From assembly GCA_026388915.1 (NCBI GenBank), contig JAPLIW010000423.1:1-8767 (forward strand): DNA of 8,767 bases, given 5' to 3'. The notes beneath the pieces are model-generated. The model saw nothing but the letters and a program-made list of their open reading frames with translations. It was not told the origin of the DNA and searched no databases. Made by a program: the position numbers and the translations under genes. Below are positions 1 through 6,441 of the stretch, one piece after another (position 1 is the first letter of the stretch; each line of letters opens with the position of its first letter). This DNA comes from Deltaproteobacteria bacterium. Its GTDB lineage: Bacteria > Desulfobacterota > SM23-61.

Positions 1-2
1 TC

Positions 3-215
3 TCTTTCTATTCAGCCAAAGATGCGGATCGCTTAGGCCGGGTCACCCTCGTGGTCGGGGATACGGCTTCCAAGGACTACCGGGGGGAAGGGCGGTGCTT
101 TTTCATAGGAAACTGTGCCATCCGGTCGAATAAAGGAAGAGAAGGGGTGAAGATCGGGGGATGTCCGCCTCCCGGGGTTTGGATTCGTCGGTCCCTCAAC
201 GAGGCGAGGACGTAA
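3..215 (+). CDS. C-terminal fragment of an unidentified protein with GNCA and GCPP motifs (5' end outside window)
   Basis: An open frame runs from the left edge to a TAA at 213-215, giving 70 residues with no start codon required inside the window. It reads like coding sequence: VTLVVGDTA, then CFFIGNCAI, then IGGCPPPGVWIRRSLNEA near the end. Three cysteines are visible, in RCFF, GNCA and GGCPPP. GCPP segments occur in several iron-sulfur proteins, and a terminal GNCA...GCPP layout resembles, from memory, the C-termini of some DUF362-type proteins; I cannot confirm this family. The stop lies 71 bases before livH on the same strand with no visible terminator, so the gene may belong to the same transcript. 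The other two forward frames are closed by stops within this stretch. A minus-strand open frame over the same bases (33-257) is rich in Pro and Arg and looks like a shadow. Function is not assigned. Confidence 0.5.
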   Translation, partial: SFYSAKDADRLGRVTLVVGDTASKDYRGEGRCFFIGNCAIRSNKGREGVKIGGCPPPGVWIRRSLNEART

Positions 216-286
216 AAATAGAAGGAAATGCCCATGGGGGGGAAGAAAACGAGCCATAAATCCTTTTTCTAGGAGAGGTTACAGTC

Positions 287-1153
287 ATGAATATCTTTCT
301 GGAGATCTTAGTCTATGGGGCCGTTCAAAGTAGCATCTATGCTCTACTAGCCATGGGTTTCTGTCTGATCTTCGGGGTGGCCAACATCGTAAACCTGGCT
401 CACACGGCTTTGTACATGATCGGGGCCTACCTGATTTATTCGTTTTTTTCCGTTCTCCATTTGAATCTGGCATTGGCCATCCTGCTATCCGTGGTGGGCG
501 TGGCGCTCTTGGCCACGGGGATGTATCGTTTCTGTATCCGACCGGTTATGGCCTCCGAATGGTCGGTCCTGATGATCACCATTGCTTTGGCCATGTTCTT
601 CCAGCAATTGATGATCTTTGTCTACGGCCCTGCGGACCGGAATGTACAGGGATTCATCGGAAAGAAACTCACTCTTTTCGGGGCGGTGGATATTGACGCC
701 CAGAGGCTTTTAACCCTGGTCGTTTCGGTCATTCTCTTGGTCCTCCTCTGGCTGTTCATCTATCGAACGCGGATGGGAAAAGCCATCCTGGCCGTGGCCC
801 AGGACCGGGAAGCCGCCCTCTTCATGGGCATCAACAGCGAAGGGGTCTATCTGACGGTCATTGCCATCTCCGCGGTTCTGGCCGCCGTCGCCGGAGCCTT
901 CATCGCCCCCACCATCGGCGCCCGCCCGGAAATGTGGGCTCCCACCCTGGGGAAAATCTTCGCCGTGGTGGTCCTGGGGGGAATCGGGAGCCTGGAAGGG
1001 ACCATTCTGGCCGCACTTCTGATCGGCTATTTGGAAGTGGTCATTTCCTTCTCCATTTCCAGCTATTTCGGAGAGATCGTGTCGGTGGTCGTCATTCTGC
1101 TTATGCTCAGCTTCCGTCCCTCGGGTTTATTGGGAAAACGGATCGAGGCCTAA
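287..1153 (+). CDS. livH: Branched-chain amino acid type ABC transporter permease LivH
   Basis: This is one of the two inner-membrane permease subunits of a HAAT-family (Liv) ABC importer, which moves a substrate delivered by a periplasmic binding protein. The 288-residue length is normal. The protein is almost wholly hydrophobic, with about eight membrane segments. It carries the LivH N-terminal signature FGVANIVNLAHTALYMIGAY (residues 29-48), the cytoplasmic coupling loop GKAILAVAQDREAALFMGIN (164-183), VVLGGIGSLEGT (228-239) and the terminal FRPSGLLG (276-283). In the signature, the Gly that usually follows NxAH is Thr40. The ATG is preceded by AGGAGAGG at 271-278. It is followed after 12 bases by livM. 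Liv systems carry Leu/Ile/Val but also many amides, aromatic acids and other carboxylates, so the substrate is open. Confidence 0.95.
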   Translation: MNIFLEILVYGAVQSSIYALLAMGFCLIFGVANIVNLAHTALYMIGAYLIYSFFSVLHLNLALAILLSVVGVALLATGMYRFCIRPVMASEWSVLMITIALAMFFQQLMIFVYGPADRNVQGFIGKKLTLFGAVDIDAQRLLTLVVSVILLVLLWLFIYRTRMGKAILAVAQDREAALFMGINSEGVYLTVIAISAVLAAVAGAFIAPTIGARPEMWAPTLGKIFAVVVLGGIGSLEGTILAALLIGYLEVVISFSISSYFGEIVSVVVILLMLSFRPSGLLGKRIEA

Positions 1154-1165
1154 AGAGGGGGAAAC

Positions 1166-2125
1166 ATGCCCGAACAGGAAAATCGCTCCATTTTTTCCGG
1201 CGAACGAGTGGGATTGCTCATTGCCCTGGCGGTCCTTTCTGCCGTGCCCCTTTTCATCGAAAACCGGGCGATCGTGGAAATCATCATCCTGGCCAACATC
1301 TATGCGGTCTACGTGGCCAGTTGGGATATCCTTTGCGGCTACACCGGCCAGGTCAATTTCGGCCACGCCCTTTTCGTCGGCGGGGGGGCTTACACCGCAG
1401 CGCTCCTCAATTTCTATTTCAAATACCCTCCCTGGATGACCATCCTTTTCGGGGGAGGGGTGGCCGCTCTTTTTGGGCTCATCATCGGGACGCCCTGCCT
1501 GCGGCTGAGAGGTCCCTATTTTGCCCTGGCCACCTTTGCCGCCGCTGCCTTTCCTTACGGTCTTACGGATGTATTCTGGGAAGTCACCGGAGGGCTCGAC
1601 GGTCTTTATGGAATTGCCCCCATCTGGCCCACCTTGATGGGTAAGTACTACTTCTCTGTACTCCTTACGGCCGTATGTTGCGGTCTCTTGTATCTGGGGG
1701 GGCGGTCGAAGAAGGGGCTGATCCTGAAAGCGATCCGGGAAGACGAGGTGGCCGCCATGGCCTCGGGCGTCAATACGACCGCCTATAAGCTGACCACTTT
1801 CGTGATCAGCGGGTTCTTAGCCGGGGTGGCGGGGGCCTTCTATTCCCACAACCAACTCCACGTGGGACCGGAGACCCTATCCATCAACCTGTCGGTTTTG
1901 GTGATCATCATGAGCGTGGTGGGAGGGATCGGCACGATCACCGGTCCTATCGCGGGAGCCTATCTTCTGACCATCTTCAACGAAATGATGCGGGAATGGG
2001 AGGAAGTACGGCTTCTCATCTACACCGCGGCGGTGGTGCTCATTCTCCTGTTCGTTCCCAAAGGGGTTTTGCCCACCCTCTCGGATGGGATCAAACAGTG
2101 GATCAAAAGGGGGGTGAAGTCCTGA
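1166..2125 (+). CDS. livM: Branched-chain amino acid type ABC transporter permease LivM
   Basis: This is the second membrane permease of the Liv-type importer, pairing with LivH. At 319 residues it has typical LivM length. A hydrophobic segment at about 16-55 leads to the family signature GYTGQVNFGHALFVGGGAYT (58-77). RLRGPYFALATFA (113-125), TGGLDGLYG (141-149), the coupling loop KAIREDEVAAMASGVN (188-203) and VGGIGTITGPIAGA (252-265) follow. The start ATG has AGAGGGGG (1154-1161) directly upstream. The gene ends in TGA within the sequence TGATG, so its stop shares two bases with the livG start, which points to translational coupling. The C-terminal tail after residue 300 is short and basic (IKQWIKRGVKS), as expected for a cytoplasmic end. 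Confidence 0.95.
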   Translation: MPEQENRSIFSGERVGLLIALAVLSAVPLFIENRAIVEIIILANIYAVYVASWDILCGYTGQVNFGHALFVGGGAYTAALLNFYFKYPPWMTILFGGGVAALFGLIIGTPCLRLRGPYFALATFAAAAFPYGLTDVFWEVTGGLDGLYGIAPIWPTLMGKYYFSVLLTAVCCGLLYLGGRSKKGLILKAIREDEVAAMASGVNTTAYKLTTFVISGFLAGVAGAFYSHNQLHVGPETLSINLSVLVIIMSVVGGIGTITGPIAGAYLLTIFNEMMREWEEVRLLIYTAAVVLILLFVPKGVLPTLSDGIKQWIKRGVKS

Positions 2126-2877
2126 TGGGCATCATTTTAGAGACCCAGGAATTGACCAAGTACTTTGGAGGATTGGGAGCGGTCCGCAATGTGAGCTTTT
2201 TCCTCAACGAGGGGGAAATGCTGGGAGTGATTGGCCCCAACGGAGCCGGCAAGACCACCCTTTTCAATTTGATCACCGGTTTTCTCAAACCATCGGGGGG
2301 AGATATTTCTTTCCGGGGGAAAAGGATTACGGGCCTGAAACCCCATCAAATCGTGCGCCGGGGGATCGCTCGAACGTTTCAGCTGGTGAGGCCTTTTCAC
2401 CAGCTGACCGCCCTGGAGAACGTGATCATCTCCTGCCTCTCTCCCCGGGAAGGGGGCGGGGAGAAAAAGAATGGGGGGGTCGAGGAAAAGGCCAGGAGGC
2501 TCCTGGGGAACGTGGGCTTGTCGGGCAAGGAAGGCATGCTGGCCAAGGATTTGCCCCATGGGGACCTGAAACGGCTGGATCTGGCCCGGGCGCTGGCTAC
2601 CGAGCCTCAGGTTCTCCTGCTGGATGAGCCCTTTGCCGGGTTGGGTTTGATGGAGATCTCATCCCTCTCCCCCCTCATCCAGAAACTACCCCAGGAGGGC
2701 CACTCCATCATCATCATTGAGCACAAGCTTCGGGAGATGATGAAATTGGTCGCCAGGGTGATTACCCTGAATTTCGGGGAGAAGATCGCCGATGGAACTC
2801 CCGAAGAAATATCCCGCGATGAAAAAGTAATCCAAGCCTATCTGGGAAAAGGGGGGATGACGCTTGCCACAGGTTGA
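2125..2877 (+). CDS. livG: Branched-chain amino acid type ABC transporter ATP-binding protein LivG
   Basis: This is an ATPase subunit of the importer, 250 residues, cytoplasmic and docked to LivH/LivM. Walker A is GPNGAGKTT (37-45), the Q-loop glutamine is Q86 in ARTFQLVRPF, Walker B is VLLLDEP (163-169), and the switch histidine is H200 in IIIIEH. The ABC signature is LPHGDLKRLDLARAL (143-157) rather than LSGGQ or LSYGQ; the glycine and the RLDLARAL helix are kept. Variants with LPxGD occur in a LivG subgroup, so I regard it as functional. The ATG at 2125 overlaps the livM stop. A longer reading of the same frame from 1996 would run inside livM and has no family similarity before MGIILETQ, so it was rejected. 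The short insert at about 107-121 (REGGGEKKNGGVEEK) is low in complexity and charged. Confidence 0.94.
   Translation: MGIILETQELTKYFGGLGAVRNVSFFLNEGEMLGVIGPNGAGKTTLFNLITGFLKPSGGDISFRGKRITGLKPHQIVRRGIARTFQLVRPFHQLTALENVIISCLSPREGGGEKKNGGVEEKARRLLGNVGLSGKEGMLAKDLPHGDLKRLDLARALATEPQVLLLDEPFAGLGLMEISSLSPLIQKLPQEGHSIIIIEHKLREMMKLVARVITLNFGEKIADGTPEEISRDEKVIQAYLGKGGMTLATG
2851..2866 (+). promoter_or_regulatory. Ribosome binding site and TTG start of livF, inside the end of livG
   Basis: A run of six G (2851-2856) lies 7 bases before a TTG at 2864-2866, which opens the livF frame. No ATG or GTG in that frame lies before the conserved LRVAYGK segment. The ATG at 2857 is in the livG frame and is an internal livG codon. 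The overlap of 14 bases with livG suggests coupled translation. Confidence 0.6.
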
Positions 2878-3577
2878 GATCCAGGACCTTCGGGTTGCGT
2901 ATGGGAAAGCCAAGATATTGGAAGGGGTCTCCATGGAAGTGGAGCAGCGGGAACTCGTGTCGGTCATCGGGCCTAACGGCGCGGGAAAGACCACGTTACT
3001 GAGGGCCATATCCAGGGTAGCTGAGCCGCAGGGTTCTATAACCTTCGAAGGGCAGAGGATCGACCATCTCTCCCCGGTGCAGGTGGTGAAGCGGGGAATC
3101 ATCCACTGCCCGGAACGGAGGCGGCTCTTCCCGGATTTGAGCGTCGAGGATAACTTGAAGATGGGCGCCTATCTGCGGACCAAGGATAAGGATGGGGTTG
3201 CGAGAGACCTGGAGAGAATGTTCAACCTCTTTCCCATCCTGCGCGATAGACGCAATCAGGATGCGAGAACGTTAAGCGGAGGGGAGCAGCAAATGCTCGC
3301 CATCGCCCGATCGCTCATGTCCCAGCCCAAATTCCTGATGCTGGACGAGCCTTCCATGGGGCTGGCCCTCCTGGTCAAAAAATTTCTCGCGGAGACGATC
3401 AAGGGCATCCGCGAGGATGGAGTAACCACCCTTCTTGTGGAGCAGGACGCCGACCTGGCCTTCAGCGTGGCGGACCGGGTCTATGTGCTGGAGCATGGGA
3501 AGGTGGCTCTCCAGGGAGTGCCGGAAGATTTGATGAAGAATCCCTATGTCAAAGAAATCTATTTGGGAATCGCCTGA
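2864..3577 (+). CDS. livF: Branched-chain amino acid type ABC transporter ATP-binding protein LivF
   Basis: This is the second ATPase of the Liv importer, 237 residues, which is normal length. Walker A is GPNGAGKTT (36-44), the Q-loop region is replaced by the LivF-type HCPERRRLFPDLSVEDNL (81-98), the signature is LSGGEQQMLAIARSL (137-151) and Walker B is FLMLDEP (157-163). The position of the switch histidine holds Gln194 in LVEQDADLAF, which is standard for LivF. The C-terminal YVLEHGKVALQG (207-218) is also family-typical. In place of the usual D-loop GLAPxxV, this copy reads GLALLVKKF, a mild departure. The start is a TTG overlapping livG by 14 bases. The next gene begins 15 bases after the TGA, so the transporter genes continue into the enzyme genes. 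Confidence 0.94.
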   Translation: MPQVEIQDLRVAYGKAKILEGVSMEVEQRELVSVIGPNGAGKTTLLRAISRVAEPQGSITFEGQRIDHLSPVQVVKRGIIHCPERRRLFPDLSVEDNLKMGAYLRTKDKDGVARDLERMFNLFPILRDRRNQDARTLSGGEQQMLAIARSLMSQPKFLMLDEPSMGLALLVKKFLAETIKGIREDGVTTLLVEQDADLAFSVADRVYVLEHGKVALQGVPEDLMKNPYVKEIYLGIA

Positions 3578-3582
3578 AACAG

Positions 3583-3587
3583 GGAGG
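3583..3587 (+). promoter_or_regulatory. Strong ribosome binding site of the HisC-like gene
   Basis: GGAGG lies 5 bases before the ATG at 3593, in the 15-base gap after livF. It fixes the start of the aminotransferase gene. Confidence 0.7.
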
Positions 3588-3592
3588 AATCA

Positions 3593-4738
3593 ATGAGCCC
3601 AAAATTCTTGTTCGAGGGAATCGTCAACCCCCAGTTGAAAAAAATCGTTCCCTACCTTCCGGGTCCGATGACCCAGGACATTGCGGCGAAGTATGAAATG
3701 GACCCGGCCCGGGTGATCAAGCTCTCCTCCAACGAGAACCCTCTGGGAGTCCCGCCTCTGGCGAAAGCCAAGATCATTGAGATGGCCGGAGAAGCCAGCC
3801 TCTACCCGGATGCGGAGGCGCGGGAGTTGCGGGGGGCTCTGGCCCAGTACGTGAACATGCGGCCGGAGAATATCGTCGTGGGCCCGGGGTCCTCTTCTCT
3901 GATGATGCATATCATCGAGGTCTTTTCCTCCCCGGGAGACGAGGTCGTTTTCACCTCTCCCGCCTTCGGGAGCTTCTACGAAGAGATCACCCTGGCCCGG
4001 GGACGAACCCCGGTCAAGGTAGCCCTGGAGGAAAACTTTGACCTGGATGTGAAAAAGCTCAAAAAGGCCCTCACCCCAAGGAGCCGGGTCGTTTTCATCA
4101 CCCGCCCCAACAACCCCACCAGCAAGCTGGTCCCCCTGAAGGATCTGCGGGAGATCATGGAGGCGGCGGCGGCCTTGAAGGCCGTGGTGGTTTCGGATGA
4201 GGCCTACGTCGAATTTGCCGACCCCCATACTTCGGCCCTGGAATTCTTCTATGAAATGGGGGAAGGGATCAACCTGCTGGTGACCCGGACCTTTTCCAAA
4301 GCCTTCGGCCTGGCCGACGTCCGCCTGGGCTACTGCGTGGGATCGGCCGAGGCCATCTCTTTCCTGACCAAGGCCAAACCCAAGTGGGGAACGGGGATGC
4401 TGGCGCAAAGTGCCGGGGTGGCGGCCCTGAAGGACCAAGAGCATTTTCAGCGAACCTTGGAGGTGGTGCGAAAGGGGAGGGAATACCTCCAAGGGGAGCT
4501 CGGCCGCCTGGGCCTGAAGATGGTGGATGCCCCCCAGGGAAACTACGTTACCGCCAAGGTCTCCGGTTATGGCTACACGGGTGAAACATTCACTGAAGAA
4601 CTCTGCCGCCGGGGGGGGATCATGATCCGGGGTGATTTCCATCCCGAATACGTGCGGATCAGCATCGGGACCATGCCCCAGAACGAAGCGGTGGTCAAGA
4701 CGGTAGCGGAGATGCTCAAGGATCGGAAAAGGAGGTAA
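3593..4738 (+). CDS. HisC-like class I/II PLP-dependent aminotransferase
   Basis: This is a fold-type I aminotransferase of 381 residues, closest in layout to histidinol-phosphate aminotransferase (HisC). Visible landmarks are the N-terminal IVPYLPG (18-24), SSNENPLG (45-52), the GPGSSSLM phosphate-loop region (97-104), RPNNPTSK (171-178) with the cofactor-contacting Asn, SDEAYVEF (201-208) with Asp202 and Tyr205 for the PLP ring, and TFSKAFGLADVRLGY (233-247). Lys236 is the Schiff-base lysine and Arg244 the phosphate arginine. VRISIGT (354-360) holds Arg355, which would bind the substrate carboxylate or phosphate. No histidine biosynthesis gene is nearby; it sits between transporter genes and a DUF6282 gene. 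I infer transamination of an imported amino compound, but HisC-like enzymes also act on aromatic amino acids, and a true HisC role is not excluded. An eight-G run at 4611-4618 lies within the frame without breaking it. Confidence 0.88.
   Translation: MSPKFLFEGIVNPQLKKIVPYLPGPMTQDIAAKYEMDPARVIKLSSNENPLGVPPLAKAKIIEMAGEASLYPDAEARELRGALAQYVNMRPENIVVGPGSSSLMMHIIEVFSSPGDEVVFTSPAFGSFYEEITLARGRTPVKVALEENFDLDVKKLKKALTPRSRVVFITRPNNPTSKLVPLKDLREIMEAAAALKAVVVSDEAYVEFADPHTSALEFFYEMGEGINLLVTRTFSKAFGLADVRLGYCVGSAEAISFLTKAKPKWGTGMLAQSAGVAALKDQEHFQRTLEVVRKGREYLQGELGRLGLKMVDAPQGNYVTAKVSGYGYTGETFTEELCRRGGIMIRGDFHPEYVRISIGTMPQNEAVVKTVAEMLKDRKRR
4730..4736 (+). promoter_or_regulatory. Full-consensus ribosome binding site of the DUF6282 gene, overlapping the HisC-like stop
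   Basis: AGGAGGT is embedded in the last codons of the aminotransferase gene and shares its last base with the TAA stop (4736-4738). It lies 8 bases before the ATG at 4745 and favours this start over the in-frame ATG at 4757. Confidence 0.7.
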
Positions 4739-4744
4739 GAAACC

Positions 4745-5617
4745 ATGGATAAACGGATGGAAGTTTTAGAAGGGGCCATCGATCTTCATTTTCACGCCAC
4801 TCCCGACCTCCATGACCGGTTGCTCGATGAAATCGAAATTGCCCGGGATGCTCGGGAAGCCGGAATGAGAGCGGTGCTCTCTAAAGCCCATTACGGGATC
4901 AACGCCAGCCGGATGTATTATGTAAGCAGAGCCGTCCCCGGCATTCATACCTTTGGGGGAGTGGTCCTCAACCCGGCGGTCGGCGGGCTCAACCCCAGCG
5001 CAGTAGAAGCGGCCATCGCCTTCGGGGGAAAAGAGGTCTGGATGCCCTCCATTTTTTCCGCTGCTCATATCAAGCATTTCAGGGGAACCTATGGCACCAT
5101 GCCGGGCAGGGTCAAGTGGCCGGAGAAAGGGATCTCCGTTCTCGACGGGGAAGGGAAACTTCTGCCAGCGGTGAAAGAGATCCTGGATATGATCGCCCAG
5201 GCCAATATCATCCTGGGAACTTCTCACTGTTCGGCGGAAGAGAGCCGCATCCTGATCGATGAGGCCGTCCGTCGGGGGGTGAAAAAGATCCTGATCACCC
5301 ATCCTCACAATGAAGTCCCGGGCCTTTCTTTGGAAGTTCAACTGGAATTTGCCCGAAAGGGTGCTTACCTGGAACATTGCTTTCTGCCCACCACTCCCAT
5401 GTTTTTCAATGCCCGGATCCAAGATGTGATCGAGGTCATCCGCAAGGCGGGTCCGGAGCGGTGCGTGATCGCCACGGATTTTGGCCAGGTCTTCAACCCT
5501 TCACCGGCGGAAGGATTACGAATGTTTATCCTCGGGTTGATGAACCAGGGGATCACCCGCGAAGAGATCGATATCATGGTGCGCAAAAACCCAGCGAAGC
5601 TGTTGGGATTGGATTAG
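4745..5617 (+). CDS. DUF6282 family protein, putative metal-dependent (amidohydrolase-like) hydrolase
   Basis: A 290-residue protein that I recognise as DUF6282-like from its conserved blocks: AIDLHFHATPD (11-21), AREAGMRAVLSKAHY (36-50), FGGVVLNPAVGGLNP (70-84), EVWMPSIFSAAH (97-108), GTSHCS (158-163), ILITHPHNE (182-190) and ATDFGQVFNP (243-252). The order HxH (H15, H17), Lys47/His49, His161, His186/His188 and Asp245 matches the metal-ligand order of the amidohydrolase superfamily TIM barrel. The protein therefore probably binds one or two divalent metals and hydrolyses a C-N or C-O bond; this is inference, as the family has no function I can name. No signal peptide is seen, so it is cytoplasmic. 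It starts 6 bases after the aminotransferase stop and ends 17 bases before the racemase-like gene, so its substrate is probably an intermediate of the same pathway. Confidence 0.82.
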   Translation: MDKRMEVLEGAIDLHFHATPDLHDRLLDEIEIARDAREAGMRAVLSKAHYGINASRMYYVSRAVPGIHTFGGVVLNPAVGGLNPSAVEAAIAFGGKEVWMPSIFSAAHIKHFRGTYGTMPGRVKWPEKGISVLDGEGKLLPAVKEILDMIAQANIILGTSHCSAEESRILIDEAVRRGVKKILITHPHNEVPGLSLEVQLEFARKGAYLEHCFLPTTPMFFNARIQDVIEVIRKAGPERCVIATDFGQVFNPSPAEGLRMFILGLMNQGITREEIDIMVRKNPAKLLGLD

Positions 5618-5634
5618 GAGCGGGGGGGAGCGGG

Positions 5635-6336
5635 ATGGTGGCCATGGGGAAAACCTTCCGGGTGGGTCTTTTGATTCCCTCTTCCAACACGGTTATGGAG
5701 GTAGACCTTTACCGGGGCCTTCCTCCACCGATCACCATCCATCCGGCCCGCATGTACTTGGAGGAAACGACCCCCGAGGGGGAGAAGCGGATGATCTCCG
5801 AGGAAGTGCCCCGGGGAGCTGCCCTGTTGAAGACCCTGCGCCCCCACCTGGTTGTCTTCGGGTGCACCTCGGCGGGGGCTCTTTCGGGCCCGAACTTTTC
5901 CGCCGACATCAACCGGGAGATCGGACCGATGGTGGAATGTCCCGTCCTCGACATTCTGACCGCGGTAAAAGAAGAATTGAACCGGCTCGGAGCGAGAAAA
6001 GTGGCGGTTTTAACCCCTTATTCTTCTGAACTCAATCGTTCCATCCAGGCCAGTTTGGAAGCCTACGGGTTTCGGGTGCTTTCCATCGCCGGAATGGGGA
6101 TTACCGTCAATTTTGACCTCGCGACCCCCACCCCGGAAGAGATTGTCGACTTCGCCCGCAAGAGCGGACTTTCCTCCTCCGCCGAGGCCCTCTTCCTATC
6201 CTGCACCAATTTTCGGGCTCTGGAAGCCTTGCCCCTGCTGCAAGAGAATTTCCATTTGCCAATCTTAACCAGCAACCAGGCCGTGATTGAAAAAATTAAA
6301 AAGATCTTCCAAGAGCAACCTCGCCGCAGCGAGTGA
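5635..6336 (+). CDS. Asp/Glu racemase superfamily protein (maleate isomerase / arylmalonate decarboxylase-like)
   Basis: A 233-residue cytoplasmic enzyme of the two-cysteine Asp/Glu racemase superfamily. Landmarks are VGLLIPSSNTVME (10-22), VVFGCTSAGALSG (73-85) with Cys77, VAVLTPYSSELN (123-134) with Tyr129, and ALFLSCTNFRALE (185-197) with Cys190. Cys77 and Cys190 are the two positions that act as acid and base in racemases and as nucleophile plus partner in maleate cis-trans isomerase. Arylmalonate decarboxylase generally keeps only the second Cys, so racemisation or isomerisation is favoured. The PSSNTxME opening is most like maleate isomerase. An in-frame ATG at 5644 would shorten it by three residues; the G-rich GGGGGAG at 5624-5630 supports 5635. 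It is the last gene of the packed block, and a 160-base spacer follows. Hydantoin racemase or an undescribed activity are alternatives. Confidence 0.83.
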   Translation: MVAMGKTFRVGLLIPSSNTVMEVDLYRGLPPPITIHPARMYLEETTPEGEKRMISEEVPRGAALLKTLRPHLVVFGCTSAGALSGPNFSADINREIGPMVECPVLDILTAVKEELNRLGARKVAVLTPYSSELNRSIQASLEAYGFRVLSIAGMGITVNFDLATPTPEEIVDFARKSGLSSSAEALFLSCTNFRALEALPLLQENFHLPILTSNQAVIEKIKKIFQEQPRRSE

Positions 6337-6370
6337 ATCTTCTGAGAAGCGCGGTGGGATTTCGTGATCG

Positions 6371-6441
6371 GTCCGGGAAGAGAGTATCTCATCCCTATTC
6401 TGTCCGCTTCCACTGGCCACGGCTAAATGTTCGTCCGGGAA
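6371..6441. repeat. Pair of 9-base direct repeats in the spacer before the hydroxyacyl-CoA dehydrogenase gene
   Basis: GTCCGGGAA occurs at 6371-6379 and again at 6433-6441, inside the 160-base non-coding spacer 6337-6496. The second copy is followed directly by TTTATAA. These could be regulator sites for the downstream gene or a chance match. No gene is supported in the spacer. Confidence 0.25.

Noticed and set aside
33..257. Minus-strand open frame of 74 residues at the left edge
   Set aside because: It is rich in Pro and Arg with no recognisable motif, and it overlaps the more coding-like plus-strand frame ending at 215.
1996..2124. In-frame extension of livG upstream into livM (longest open reading from 1996)
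   Set aside because: The added residues lie wholly within livM, show no ABC similarity, and the ATG at 2125 coupled to the livM stop gives the normal LivG N-terminus.
4611..4618. Run of eight G within the aminotransferase gene, considered as a programmed frameshift or sequencing error site
   Set aside because: The frame continues through it with intact downstream family motifs (VRISIGT), so there is no sign of a frameshift; similar G-runs occur elsewhere in this window.
3590..4642. Long minus-strand open frame (350 residues) opposite the aminotransferase gene
   Set aside because: It is an antisense shadow of a G+C-rich gene: its composition is rich in His, Gly, Arg and Gln with no motif, while the plus strand has every PLP-enzyme landmark.
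6320..6333. Small hairpin CTCGC-CGCA-GCGAG just before the racemase-like stop codon, considered as a terminator
   Set aside because: The stem is only five pairs and is not followed by a T-run.
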